From assembly GCA_016716625.1 (NCBI GenBank), contig JADJVJ010000006.1, forward strand, positions 248,001 to 312,000: a stretch of DNA of 64,000 nucleotides. The letters are read 5' to 3'. Origin of the DNA: Nostocoides sp. GTDB lineage: Bacteria; Actinomycetota; Actinomycetes; Actinomycetales; Dermatophilaceae. Each line of letters opens with the position of its first letter. The stretch's first letter is position 1. The translations under genes were made by a program, and so were the position numbers. Shown one piece after another: positions 43,040 through 54,283 of the stretch. The notes beneath the pieces are model-generated. The model saw only the letters and a list, made by a program, of their open reading frames with translations, did no database searches and was not told the DNA's origin.

Positions 43040-43133
43040 CACGACTTTCCCGCCCCATGCCGCCAAGTCGAGGTTGGGGTCCCCTATAAGGCACCCCAAC
43101 CTCGAAAAGCCGGCATGGGGCGGGAAAGTCGTG
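43040..43133. repeat. 94-bp palindrome abutting the fadH stop codon
   Basis: Perfect 23-bp outer arms (43040-43062 with 43111-43133; ends CACGACTTTCC and its complement) and perfect 12-bp inner arms (CGAGGTTGGGGT at 69-80 with its complement at 93-104) are separated by 6-base unpaired stretches. The centre is only 12 bases. It begins next to the TAG of fadH. It is too regular and long for a routine terminator and may be a palindromic repeat element. Confidence 0.85.
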
Positions 43134-45161
43134 CTAGAGGCGGGCGGCCAGTTCGGTGCCCTGACGGATCGCGCGCTTGGCGTCGAGTTCGGCGGCCACC
43201 TCGGCGCCGCCGATGACGTGGGCGCTCACCCCGCGCGCGCTGAGCGCGTCCGAGAGCGTACGCACCGACTCCTGCCCGGCACACAGGATGATCGAGTCGA
43301 CTGCGAGCACCCGGCGCTCACCGGACTCACCGATGCGCAGGTGCAGCCCGTCATCGTCGACCTTCTCGTATGCCGTGACGCCGGTGATCTGCTCGACCCC
43401 CTTCATCTTCAGGTTGGCCCGGTGAACCCACCCCGTGGTCTTGCCCAGGCCCTTGCCGATGGAGGTGGGCTTGCGCTGCAGGAGAAAGACCTGCCGCGGG
43501 GACGGGCTCGGCGCCGGGCGGGTCAGCCCGCCCCGGTCCTGCGCCGGGTCCCCGACCCCCCACTCGGCCTTCCATTCCTGAACATCCAGGGTCGGGGAGT
43601 GCGTCGTGGTGAGGAACTCGCAGACATCGACCCCGATGCCGCCGGCACCGATGACGGCGACCCGCCCGCCCGCCACCCGCTCACCGGAGATGAGCTGGGC
43701 ATACGTCATGACCGAGGGGTGGTCTGCGCCCTCGATGGCCGGGACCCGCGGCTCGACCCCGGTGGCGACGACGACCTCGTCGAACCCGCCGTCGACCAGT
43801 TCGTCCGGTTCGACTCGGTGACCGAGGTGGACCTTGACGTCCTTGATGTCGAGCTGGCGGCGGAAGTAGCGGATGGTCTCGGCGAACTCCTCCTTGCCCG
43901 GGATCCGCATGGCGAGCGCGAACTGGCCGCCGATGTCGTCACCGGCCTCGAAGAGCTCGACCCGGTGCCCGCGTTCGGCGAGCGAGGTCGCCGCGGCCAG
44001 ACCGGCCGGGCCGGCCCCGACCACGGCCACGTGCTTGACCCGCTGGGTCGGGCCCAGGACGAGCTCGGTCTCGTAGCCGGCGCGCGGGTTGACCAGGCAG
44101 GTGGCCCGCTCTTTGACGAAGGTGTGATCCAGGCAGGCCTGGTTGCAGGCGATGCAGGTGTTGATCTCGTCGGCCCGGTCCTCCTGGGCCTTGCGGACCC
44201 AGGCCGGGTCGGCGAGGAAGGGACGGGCGAGCGACACCAGGTCTGCTCCCCCGGAGGCGAGGATGCCCTCGGCGACCTCGGGGGTGTTGATCCGGTTCGT
44301 GGCGACCACCGGGAGGGAGGTCACGGTCTTCAGCCGGGCGGCATACTCGGCGAACGCCGCCCGCGGCACCGAGGTGACGATGGTCGGAACCCGGGCCTCG
44401 TGCCAGCCGATGCCGAGGTTGAGGATCGAGGCTCCGGCCCGCTCGACCTCACCGGCGAGGGCGGCCACCTCCTCCCAGGTCTGGCCGTCCTCGACGAGGT
44501 CCAGGACGGAGATCCGGTAGACGACGATGAAGTCCGGCCCCACCGCCTCGCGGACCGCACGGACGGTCTCCACAGCGAACCGGCGCCGGTTCTCCGGCGA
44601 CCCTCCCCAGGCGTCGGTGCGCTTGTTCGTGCGCGGCGCGAGGAACTGGTTGATGAGGTACCCCTCGGAGCCCATGATCTCGACGCCGTCGTAGCCCGCG
44701 ATCCGGGCCAGTTGCGCGGCCCGGGCGAAGTTGTTGATGGTGCGGCGAACGCCCCGCTCGGAGAGCGCCCGGGGTGAGAACCGCGAGATCGGGCTCTTCA
44801 CCGCGGAGGCCGACACGCACCAGGGGGTATAGCCGTAGCGGCCCGCGTGCAAGATCTGCAGGGCGATCCGGCCTCCGGCGGCGTGCACGGCTTCGGTGAT
44901 GACCCGGTGCTCGCGGGCCTCCCGGCGGGTGGTCAGTTTGCTCGCGAGCGGATAGAACGACCCCTCGATGGACGGGGAGAAGCCGCCGGTGATCATCAGG
45001 CCGGCACCGCCGCGGGCACGTTCGGCGAAGTAGGCGGCGAGTTTGCCGAAGTCGCGGGCGTGGTCCTCGAGCCCGGTGTGCATCGATCCCATGACGACCC
45101 GGTTGGGCAGGGTGGTGTGCCCGAGGTCGAGCGGGGCGAGCAGGTGGGGGTATGCCGTCAT
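43134..45161 (-). CDS. fadH: NADPH-dependent 2,4-dienoyl-CoA reductase
   Basis: 675 residues, an Old-Yellow-Enzyme/FAD flavoprotein for oxidation of unsaturated fatty acids. The FMN TIM barrel starts HLLAPLDLGHTTLPNRVVMGSM, followed by the [4Fe-4S] site CIACNQACLDHTFVKERATC (C-x2-C-x3-C-x11-C). FAD and NADPH Rossmann folds follow (VAVVGAGPAGLAAATSLAERG and VAVIGAGGIGVDVCEF). ATG 45161 starts MTAYPHL, and its first codons contain a CGGCATAC motif. The next gene on this strand is cbs, upstream. Confidence 0.92.
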   Translation of the reverse strand: MTAYPHLLAPLDLGHTTLPNRVVMGSMHTGLEDHARDFGKLAAYFAERARGGAGLMITGGFSPSIEGSFYPLASKLTTRREAREHRVITEAVHAAGGRIALQILHAGRYGYTPWCVSASAVKSPISRFSPRALSERGVRRTINNFARAAQLARIAGYDGVEIMGSEGYLINQFLAPRTNKRTDAWGGSPENRRRFAVETVRAVREAVGPDFIVVYRISVLDLVEDGQTWEEVAALAGEVERAGASILNLGIGWHEARVPTIVTSVPRAAFAEYAARLKTVTSLPVVATNRINTPEVAEGILASGGADLVSLARPFLADPAWVRKAQEDRADEINTCIACNQACLDHTFVKERATCLVNPRAGYETELVLGPTQRVKHVAVVGAGPAGLAAATSLAERGHRVELFEAGDDIGGQFALAMRIPGKEEFAETIRYFRRQLDIKDVKVHLGHRVEPDELVDGGFDEVVVATGVEPRVPAIEGADHPSVMTYAQLISGERVAGGRVAVIGAGGIGVDVCEFLTTTHSPTLDVQEWKAEWGVGDPAQDRGGLTRPAPSPSPRQVFLLQRKPTSIGKGLGKTTGWVHRANLKMKGVEQITGVTAYEKVDDDGLHLRIGESGERRVLAVDSIILCAGQESVRTLSDALSARGVSAHVIGGAEVAAELDAKRAIRQGTELAARL

Positions 45162-45231
45162 CGCACCACCGTGCCACGTCTCACCCTCGCGCCGAAGCCA
45201 GCGAGGCTGTGAGGCCAGGCACACGGCATAC
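45150..45231. repeat. Inverted GTATGCCGT pair at the fadH 5' end
   Basis: GTATGCCGT (45150-45158) and ACGGCATAC (45223-45231) face each other across 64 bases spanning the fadH start and the cbs-fadH gap. It is weaker as a hairpin than the other pairs. Confidence 0.55.
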
Positions 45232-45252
45232 GACAGTCCTTCAGTGGCGCGG

Positions 45253-46647
<1,395 letters not shown>

Positions 46648-46700
46648 GGTGTCACGAGAGGGGTTGGCACCGATGCTACTGGTTGGTAACATACCGGTGC

Positions 46701-48335
46701 ATGAGCGAAGTGCAGGGACATGGGGGCGTCCACGCAGTCGCCGTCGCCCGCGCCCACGGGGTCGAGACGATGTTCACCCTCTCCGGGGCGCACGTCTTCC
46801 CCATGTATGACGGCGCCGTCACGGCCACCCCACCAATGCGTCTGCTCGACGTGCGGCACGAACAGAGCGCCGTCTTCGCTGCCGAGGCCACCGGCAAACT
46901 GACCCGCCGCCCCGGCCTTGCCGTGCTCACCGCCGGACCCGGCGTGACCAACGGGGTCTCGGCGATGGCCCAGGCCTCGTTCTCCGGCTCACCGCTTGTC
47001 GTCGTCGGTGGCCGGGCGCCGCTCGCCCGCTGGGGCACCGGGGCGCTCCAGGAGTTCGATCACGTCCCGGTCGTCTCCTCCTTCTGCCGGTATGCCGCGA
47101 CGGCCCCCTCCCCTGAAAGTGTCGCCTCGACCCTGGACGCGGCCTTCGTCGCGGCCGGGTCACCGCACCGCGGACCGGCCTTCGTCGACGTCCCAATGGA
47201 TGTCTTCTTCATGCCGTCCACGGTTGAGCACTCCGGGGTCTCCACGCCGAAAGGCGCCGACCCCGACCCGGATGCGCTCGCCGCCGTGGCGGCCCTGCTC
47301 GCCGAGGCACAGCACCCCGTACTGATCTACGGGTCAGACGTCTGGGCCGACGGCGCCGAGGAGGCGGCGTGCACGCTCACCGAGGCGACCGGCATACCGA
47401 CAATGACCAACGGCATGGGCCGCGGCATCATCCCGGCCGGCCATCGGCTGCTCGTCACCAAGGCACGGCGGGCCGCGCTGGCCGGGGCGGACCTTGTTGT
47501 CGTTGTCGGGACCCCGCTCGACTTCCGGCTTGGCTACGGCGAACTCGGGAGCGCGAAGGTCGTGCACATCGCGGACTCCGCAGGCCAGGTGAGCTCTCAC
47601 GCCCGGCTCGCCGGCTCGGTCAGTGGGGACCTCAGCACCATCCTGCGCGGCCTCGCCGAAGCGCTCGCGGGACGCCCGGGCGGCACCGCGTGGGACGAGT
47701 GGGCGGCCACGCTCGCCGACGAGGTCAACGCCGCGAACGCCCGCGACGCCGCGCTCCTGCACGCGCAGGCCGACCCGGTGCACCCCGCCCGGATCTACGG
47801 CGAACTCCTCCCCCGGCTCGCCGAGGACGCCACGGTCATCGGTGACGGTGGCGACTTCGTCTCCTGGGCAGGCAAATTCGTCGAACCCGCCCGCCCCGGG
47901 CACTGGCTCGACCCGGGGCCTTTCGGCTGCCTCGGCGCCGGGCCGGGCGCGGCCCTTGCGGCCAGTCTGCTGCGCCCGTCCGCCCAGGTCGTACTCCTGC
48001 TCGGGGACGGCGCCGCCGGGTTCGCGCTCGCCGACATCGACACCATGGTCCGCCACCGGCTGCCCGTCGTCATGGTCATGGGCAACAACGGCGCCTGGGG
48101 TCTGGAGAAGGGCCCGATGCAGATGCTCTACGGCTACGACGTCGTCGCCGACCTCGCGCCGGGGACCCGCTACGACAAGGTGGCCCGAGCCCTCGGGGCC
48201 GACGGCGAGCTCGTCACCGACCCGGCGCAGATCGGACCGGCCCTGGACCGCGCCTTCGCCTCCGGGATGCCCTACCTGGTCAACGTCGTCACCGACGTCG
48301 GCACCGCATACCCGCGGTCGACCTTCGGGATCTGA
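46701..48335 (+). CDS. Thiamine-pyrophosphate enzyme, acetolactate-synthase-like
   Basis: 544 residues with three TPP-enzyme domains: N-terminal pyrimidine-binding (LSGAHVFPMYDGAV, then RHEQSAVFAAEATGKLTRRPG with the catalytic Glu), a central fold, and C-terminal PP-binding (LGDGAAGFALADIDTMVRH with the GDG start of the TPP motif, and MGNNGAWG). It resembles IlvG/IlvX-type orphan large subunits, with no regulatory ilvH nearby, so the true reaction is open. TAACAT sits 9 bases before ATG 46701, a possible -10. GCACCG/CGGTGC flank this divergent promoter region. Confidence 0.85.
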   Translation: MSEVQGHGGVHAVAVARAHGVETMFTLSGAHVFPMYDGAVTATPPMRLLDVRHEQSAVFAAEATGKLTRRPGLAVLTAGPGVTNGVSAMAQASFSGSPLVVVGGRAPLARWGTGALQEFDHVPVVSSFCRYAATAPSPESVASTLDAAFVAAGSPHRGPAFVDVPMDVFFMPSTVEHSGVSTPKGADPDPDALAAVAALLAEAQHPVLIYGSDVWADGAEEAACTLTEATGIPTMTNGMGRGIIPAGHRLLVTKARRAALAGADLVVVVGTPLDFRLGYGELGSAKVVHIADSAGQVSSHARLAGSVSGDLSTILRGLAEALAGRPGGTAWDEWAATLADEVNAANARDAALLHAQADPVHPARIYGELLPRLAEDATVIGDGGDFVSWAGKFVEPARPGHWLDPGPFGCLGAGPGAALAASLLRPSAQVVLLLGDGAAGFALADIDTMVRHRLPVVMVMGNNGAWGLEKGPMQMLYGYDVVADLAPGTRYDKVARALGADGELVTDPAQIGPALDRAFASGMPYLVNVVTDVGTAYPRSTFGI

Positions 48336-48348
48336 CCACGTCTCGGGC

Positions 48349-49236
48349 TCAGCCGAGGCGGGCCTTGAGCCGGGCGGCGAGGGTGTTCATCTGGGCCACG
48401 TGCGCCGAGTCGCCATCGGTCTGCAGCACCGCCGGCCCGACGTGCGCGGTGATGATCGCCACGGCATACCCCCGATAGATCCCCATCTGCCGGGTCTCGG
48501 TGTCTGCGCGCAGCCAACCGCCCTTGATCGCCGAGGCGCCGATCGTGCCCAGGCCCCAGCGGTGCGGCGTGATCGGCTGCATCTGGCTGAGCACATGGGC
48601 GCTCGCGGCCGGTGAGACGACCGTGCCGTTGCCGAGGGCCGCCATGAACCGCACCTGTTCGCGCACCGACCATTGCATCCCGCCGAGCCTGCTGTTCGGC
48701 ACGACGGTCTGCCGGTCCCCGATGCCTCGCAGGATGCGGGTCCCCGCCGCCGCCGGGCCGCCGGGGATGGCGTACTGGAGTTGGAGCACCGCATCCCCGT
48801 CGGAAGCCGTGAGCGCCCGCGTGATGAGGCTGCGCTGCGCCGTGCTGAGCCGCTTAGGGTCGCCGTCGACGACGGTGTCGAGGAAGGCCGCGACGATGAG
48901 CACCTTCGAGGTCGAGTACGCCTTCGAGGACGGCACGCTGCCCTCGACGACGACGGCCGAGGGGTTACTGAGCGGCGCGAACGCCCAGGCGTTGCGGGTG
49001 TCCCCCTTGAGGGAACTGCTCGGACGCACGGCGGTGGGGCTCGCCTTCGGGCTGGGGGTGGCCTTCGGCGTGGGGGTCGGTTTGCGGGTCGGCGTCGGGG
49101 TCGGGGTGGGGGTCGGGGTCGCCGAGGTCACGCTCGGGGCGGGGCTCGTCGAGGTCGGCGCCGCCTGTTGGGTCCCCGCGGAGCACGCCGCGACCAGGGC
49201 GAGCGAGGCGACCAGCACGGCATACCGGGCTCTCAT
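48349..49236 (-). CDS. Secreted serine hydrolase, class A beta-lactamase-like lipoprotein
   Basis: 295 residues. Signal peptide with lipobox LVAAC (Cys18), then a Thr/Pro/Lys-rich low-complexity linker to about residue 75. The catalytic domain has YSTSKVLIVAAFLD (SxxK), ALTASDGDAVLQL (SDN-like SDG) and SAIKGGWL (KTG-like KGG), so the penicillin-binding fold is complete, although lactamase activity is unlikely to be its main role. It is membrane-anchored outside the cell. It overlaps the hotdog gene by 4 bases. Confidence 0.82.
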   Translation of the reverse strand: MRARYAVLVASLALVAACSAGTQQAAPTSTSPAPSVTSATPTPTPTPTPTRKPTPTPKATPSPKASPTAVRPSSSLKGDTRNAWAFAPLSNPSAVVVEGSVPSSKAYSTSKVLIVAAFLDTVVDGDPKRLSTAQRSLITRALTASDGDAVLQLQYAIPGGPAAAGTRILRGIGDRQTVVPNSRLGGMQWSVREQVRFMAALGNGTVVSPAASAHVLSQMQPITPHRWGLGTIGASAIKGGWLRADTETRQMGIYRGYAVAIITAHVGPAVLQTDGDSAHVAQMNTLAARLKARLG

Positions 49237-49592
49237 CGCAGCTTCCCGAGGAACCGCTCGACATCGACGACCGCGCGGGTGATCTCCCCGCGCGCCACGA
49301 CCACCCCGTCGGTATGTCGTGCGCTCACCGCGAAGCGCACGACTCGCCCCTCACGCCCGGTCACCTGGGCGCTGGCGATGACGAGAGCGCCGAGCGGGGA
49401 GGGCGCCAGGTGCTCGATCGAAACGGCCGTGCCGACGCTCGTCGAGCCTTCGGGAAGGTCGTCGGCAAGGGCGGCGCAGGTCGCGGCTTCGAGCCAGGCG
49501 AGCAGCCGCGGGGTGCCGAGGACGGCGAGCGAGCCCGATCCCACGGCGTGGGCCGTGTCGGCCTCGGTCACGGTGAAGTGCAGTTCGACCAC
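49233..49592 (-). CDS. Hotdog-fold thioesterase (FlK-like)
   Basis: 119 residues. LGTPRLLAWLEAATCAALADDLPEGSTSVGTAV and the following EHLAPSPLGALVIASAQV match the fluoroacetyl-CoA-thioesterase-like hotdog family; the Glu, Thr and His positions are plausible catalytic residues. Probably hydrolyses a small acyl-CoA. Four-base overlap with the serine hydrolase gene suggests co-translation, but no shared pathway is obvious. Confidence 0.8.
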   Translation of the reverse strand: MVELHFTVTEADTAHAVGSGSLAVLGTPRLLAWLEAATCAALADDLPEGSTSVGTAVSIEHLAPSPLGALVIASAQVTGREGRVVRFAVSARHTDGVVVARGEITRAVVDVERFLGKLR

Positions 49593-49724
49593 TGGGCCAC
49601 TTTACGGCCCCGGGTATCGCCGCCGAACGGCCGACCTCCTCCCAGTACGGAACACGGCGACCCCCGGCCACCGTTAGCGTGAGGGGCCTGGGGACGTACT
49701 TCCGGGCCGAAGGAGTGAGAGGTC

Positions 49725-50825
49725 ATGGGACGAGCACGACGGGCACGCAAGATCGCGGCGAGCGCTGCCTACGGCAGCGGCGGACTCGCGGCGGCCGGGG
49801 CAGCCCTGGGCGCCATCGGTTACGGGCTGGTCAAGGCCGAGGCGGCCCTGGCCCGGCACATCATCGGCGACCCCACCGACGACGGCCCCGACGACGACGG
49901 CGTGTATGGCGCCGGCCCGGGCGAGCCGATCCACTTCATCGTCCTGGGCGACTCCACCGCGGCCGGGCTCGGGGCAGACACCCCCACCCAGACCGTGGGC
50001 GCCATCATCGCCACCGGGGTCGCCGCCCTCATGGGGCGCCGGGTCCAGCTCACCAACCGGGCCGTCGTCGGCGCCGAGTCCAGCGACCTCGAACGGCAAC
50101 TCGCCACCGCCCTCGAGGACGTCATGCGCCCCGACGTCGCGCTCATCATGGTCGGGGCCAACGACGTTACCCACCGCATCGAGCGTTCCACCGCGGTGCG
50201 GCACCTCGAAACCACGGTCCGGCGGCTGCGGGCCCTCGGCGTCGAGGTCGTCGTCGGCACCTGCCCCGACCTCGGCACGATCGAGCCCATCCAGCAGCCG
50301 CTCCGTTCGCTCATCAAGCGTTGGTCGCGCGACCTCGCCGCCGCCCAGACCGTCGCGGTGGTCGAGGCCGGGGGCCGCACGGTGAGCCTGGGTGACCTGC
50401 TCGGCACCGAGTTCGCGACCATGCCGCAGACGATGTTCAGCAAGGACCGCTTCCACCCGTCGGCGGCTGGCTATGCGCGAGCGGCGGCCGCCCTGCTGCC
50501 GAGCGTCTGCGCGGCGCTCGGCGTCTGGGGCCTGGACACGCGGGACCGAGCGCCGGAGACCCGGCGGGGCGAGGGCATCGGCCCGGTGGCCGTGGCCGCC
50601 GGTCAGGCGGTCCGGGAGCCGGGAGCGGAGGTCGCACCGACCGAGGTCGGCGGGCAGAGCCGCGGGCCGCGTGGGCGTTGGGCCGTGCTCCTGCGCCGCC
50701 GCCCGGACACGGTGCCGGATCAGGCCGAGCCCGCGGACGCCATACTCGCGTCCGAGAGTCAGTCGACGACCGCGTCGATCTCGACCTCGACGAGCCAGCG
50801 GGGGTCGACCAGTCCGGCGACCTGA
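49725..50825 (+). CDS. SGNH/GDSL hydrolase with N-terminal membrane anchor
   Basis: 366 residues. An N-terminal hydrophobic helix (about 13-36) may be a signal anchor. The SGNH domain has block I VLGDSTAAGLGAD (Ser), block III VGANDVT (Asn) and block V DRFHPSAAGYA (Asp, His), so it is an esterase of the GDSL type. The C-terminal 100 residues are disordered. The last 67 bases lie antisense to the 3' end of the RidA gene, so the final 20 or so residues are probably not conserved. Confidence 0.87.
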   Translation: MGRARRARKIAASAAYGSGGLAAAGAALGAIGYGLVKAEAALARHIIGDPTDDGPDDDGVYGAGPGEPIHFIVLGDSTAAGLGADTPTQTVGAIIATGVAALMGRRVQLTNRAVVGAESSDLERQLATALEDVMRPDVALIMVGANDVTHRIERSTAVRHLETTVRRLRALGVEVVVGTCPDLGTIEPIQQPLRSLIKRWSRDLAAAQTVAVVEAGGRTVSLGDLLGTEFATMPQTMFSKDRFHPSAAGYARAAAALLPSVCAALGVWGLDTRDRAPETRRGEGIGPVAVAAGQAVREPGAEVAPTEVGGQSRGPRGRWAVLLRRRPDTVPDQAEPADAILASESQSTTASISTSTSQRGSTSPAT

Positions 50826-51145
50826 ACGATGGTGCTCGCCGGCCGGACCTCGCCGAAGACCTCACCGTGGGCCTGGGCGACCGCCTCGATGACATCGGGC
50901 GAGGTGACGAAGTGCCGGGTGCGCAGGACGTCCTTCACCGAGCCGCCGAGCTCCTCGAGGGCCGCGACGGCGATCTCGTAGCACCGACGCGTCTGGACGA
51001 GAGCATCCGGCGAGACATGGCCGTCCGGCCAGATCGGCGCCGTGCCGCTGATCGCGACGAGCTTCCCCTCGCGGACGCCGCGGCTGAAGCCGACAGTCGC
51101 CTCATAGGGGGATCCAGAGGTTGCGCGGTGCTTCTTGGGATTCAT
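50759..51145 (-). CDS. RidA family reactive-intermediate deaminase
   Basis: 128 residues from ATG 51145 (MNPKKHRATSGSPYEATVGF). The family core is KLVAISGTAPIWPDGH, with RTRHFVTSPDVIEAVAQAH and the arginine of RPASTIVQVAGLVDP that hydrolyses enamine/imine intermediates in canonical RidA. It may detoxify 2-aminoacrylate or act on a related substrate. A longer in-frame start exists upstream but is not conserved in character. Confidence 0.87.
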   Translation of the reverse strand: MNPKKHRATSGSPYEATVGFSRGVREGKLVAISGTAPIWPDGHVSPDALVQTRRCYEIAVAALEELGGSVKDVLRTRHFVTSPDVIEAVAQAHGEVFGEVRPASTIVQVAGLVDPRWLVEVEIDAVVD

Positions 51146-51315
51146 GGCTCCATCCTTACCCCTTGACGGCTCTGCGCGCGAGACCAATCGCACATCACTG
51201 TGCACTCGTCTCGGAGCCCGAGCGTCCGTAGCATCGAGGGGCAGTAAGCGTCCGCTCACCCGGAGCGTCGCGCGCGTACCGCACGCCCTGAGCGTGCCGC
51301 CGTGAAGGAGCCGTC

Positions 51316-52539
<1,224 letters not shown>

Positions 52540-52545
52540 CCTGAC

Positions 52546-53952
52546 TCAGCCGAGCTCGAGGCCGAGCAAGGCGTTCTCGACCACCTCGGCGAGGGCCGGG
52601 TGGATCCAGTACTGCCCACGGGCAACCTCGCGCACGTGCTGCCCGAACGAGGCGGCCTGGATGAGCGGCTGGATGAGGGTCGAGGCCATCGGCCCGATGC
52701 AGTGCGCCGAGAGCAGGCGCCCGGTGGCCGGGTCGGCGTGCACGGTGAGGAAGCTCTCGTGGTCCTCCAGGGCCCACCCGTATGCCGTGTCGCCGTACCG
52801 CTGGGTCTTGCTGACGAAGGGCACGCCGGCCGCTGACAACGCCTCCGCGGTCGGCCCGAACGCCGCGATCTGCGGGGACCCGAACACGGCGTGCGGAACG
52901 AACCGGTGATCCGAGTGCTGCATCGGACCCGGGATCCGGCCGAGGTCGACGGCAAGGTTGTGCGCGACGACACGCGCCTCGTGGTTGGCCACGTGCTTGA
53001 GGTGATAGTCCGAGGACACATCGCCGAGTGCCCAGACCCCGGGCGCGGTGGTCCGCTGCTGCTCATCGACCACGATCCGGCCCTCGCCGGTCATCTGGAG
53101 TCCCCCGGCGCTCGCATCGAGGCGGTCGCCGTTCGGCCGCCGGCCGAGGGCGACGAGGACGACCTCGGCCTCGACCACCCCGGCGTCCGCGCCGTCACCG
53201 GCCGCGGCGAGCTGGAGCCGCCACCGACCGTCCACCCGCTCGGCAGAGGTGACGACGGTGCGCAGGCGAACGTCATACCGGCGGGAGGCGGCTGCGGTGT
53301 AGGCCTGGCTCACGGCGCGTTCCTCGGCGCGCAGGAGGACCTCGGAGCGCTGCACCTGGGTGACCGCCACCCCCAGGGCGGAGAAGACGTGGGCCATTTC
53401 GCAGGCGACGAAACCGCCACCGAGGACGACCATGCGGGCGGGCAGGTCCGCCAGGCGCATGACGGTGTCCGAGGTGTGCACCCCGTTGTCCGGGTCGACG
53501 GCGTCCAGGCCGGGCACCGGGGAGAGCGCCGCCCGGGCGCCGGCGGCGACGACGATCCGGTCGGCGGTGATCTCCTCTCCGGTGGAGAGCCCGAGCCGAC
53601 GGTCGCCGACGAATCGGCCGTGGGCGGCATACACGGTGACGAAGTCCTGGCCCCGGCGGTAGCCCTCACCCGCGGCGGCAATGGGGTCGATCCGGCCGAA
53701 AACCCGGTCGCGGATGGCCGGCCAGTCGATCTGCGGGGCGGCAAAGCGGATCCCGAGGCGCTCGGCGTCCGCGGCCTCATGCACCCGGTCGGCGGGCAAC
53801 ACGAACATCTTGGTCGGGATGCAGCCGACGTTGAGGCAGGTCCCGCCGAACCGGCCTTCCTCGACGATCGCGATGTCGAGGCCCTCGAGTTCGGGGGTGA
53901 TCAGCGAGTTGCCCGAGCCGGTCCCGACGATGACGAGGTCGTGATGAGGCAT
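52546..53952 (-). CDS. mtr: Mycothione reductase
   Basis: 468 residues. NADPH flavoprotein that reduces mycothione back to mycothiol. The redox pair lies in FGGTCLNVGCIPTKMFV, two nucleotide-binding folds are LVIVGTGSGNSL and MVVLGGGFVACEMAHVF, and the C-terminal interface holds the His-Glu pair in YWIHPALAEVVENAL. ATG 53952 has AAGG 8 bases upstream. Next to mca function, this completes recycling of the thiol. Confidence 0.94.
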   Translation of the reverse strand: MPHHDLVIVGTGSGNSLITPELEGLDIAIVEEGRFGGTCLNVGCIPTKMFVLPADRVHEAADAERLGIRFAAPQIDWPAIRDRVFGRIDPIAAAGEGYRRGQDFVTVYAAHGRFVGDRRLGLSTGEEITADRIVVAAGARAALSPVPGLDAVDPDNGVHTSDTVMRLADLPARMVVLGGGFVACEMAHVFSALGVAVTQVQRSEVLLRAEERAVSQAYTAAASRRYDVRLRTVVTSAERVDGRWRLQLAAAGDGADAGVVEAEVVLVALGRRPNGDRLDASAGGLQMTGEGRIVVDEQQRTTAPGVWALGDVSSDYHLKHVANHEARVVAHNLAVDLGRIPGPMQHSDHRFVPHAVFGSPQIAAFGPTAEALSAAGVPFVSKTQRYGDTAYGWALEDHESFLTVHADPATGRLLSAHCIGPMASTLIQPLIQAASFGQHVREVARGQYWIHPALAEVVENALLGLELG

Positions 53953-53973
53953 GCGCCCCACCTTAGGTCGCGC

Positions 53974-54249
53974 TCAGGGCAGATCGCGTCGTAGGCCGGC
54001 GAGCAGATCGGGTATGCCGTCCCCGCGCCCGGCCCTGTAGGCGTCCCAGACCAGGACCCGGAGTTGGTCGATGAGCGCGCCGGGGCCGAGGTCGGGGACC
54101 GGGCCGCGGCCCACACGGGCGGTGAGGTCGTCGAGCACGCGGCGCGCGGACGGCATACCCGATTCGGCGGACTCCAGCGGGAGGACGAGCCAGCGGGTGG
54201 CGATCCGGTCGATCTCCACAACGGCCTCCGCCGGGACAGGCGAACCCAT
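53974..54249 (-). CDS. Small conserved hypothetical protein
   Basis: 91 residues from ATG 54249 (or 54276). Mostly helical: AVVEIDRIATRWLVLPLESA, SARRVLDDLTARVG, then a PDLGPGALIDQLRVLVWDAYRAG motif that recurs in a small actinobacterial family of unknown function. No cysteines or membrane segment. It lies between the Bax-inhibitor gene and mtr on the same strand, 21 bases from mtr, so co-transcription is likely. Confidence 0.7.
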   Translation of the reverse strand: MGSPVPAEAVVEIDRIATRWLVLPLESAESGMPSARRVLDDLTARVGRGPVPDLGPGALIDQLRVLVWDAYRAGRGDGIPDLLAGLRRDLP

Positions 54250-54283
54250 CCCGGCGGAGGCGTTGTGCGATCTCACCTGGTGA

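Noticed and set aside
48349..49236. Antibiotic-resistance beta-lactamase
   Set aside because: SxxK and a KGG box are present, but the SDN and omega-loop Glu contexts are not those of true class A lactamases; annotated as serine hydrolase.
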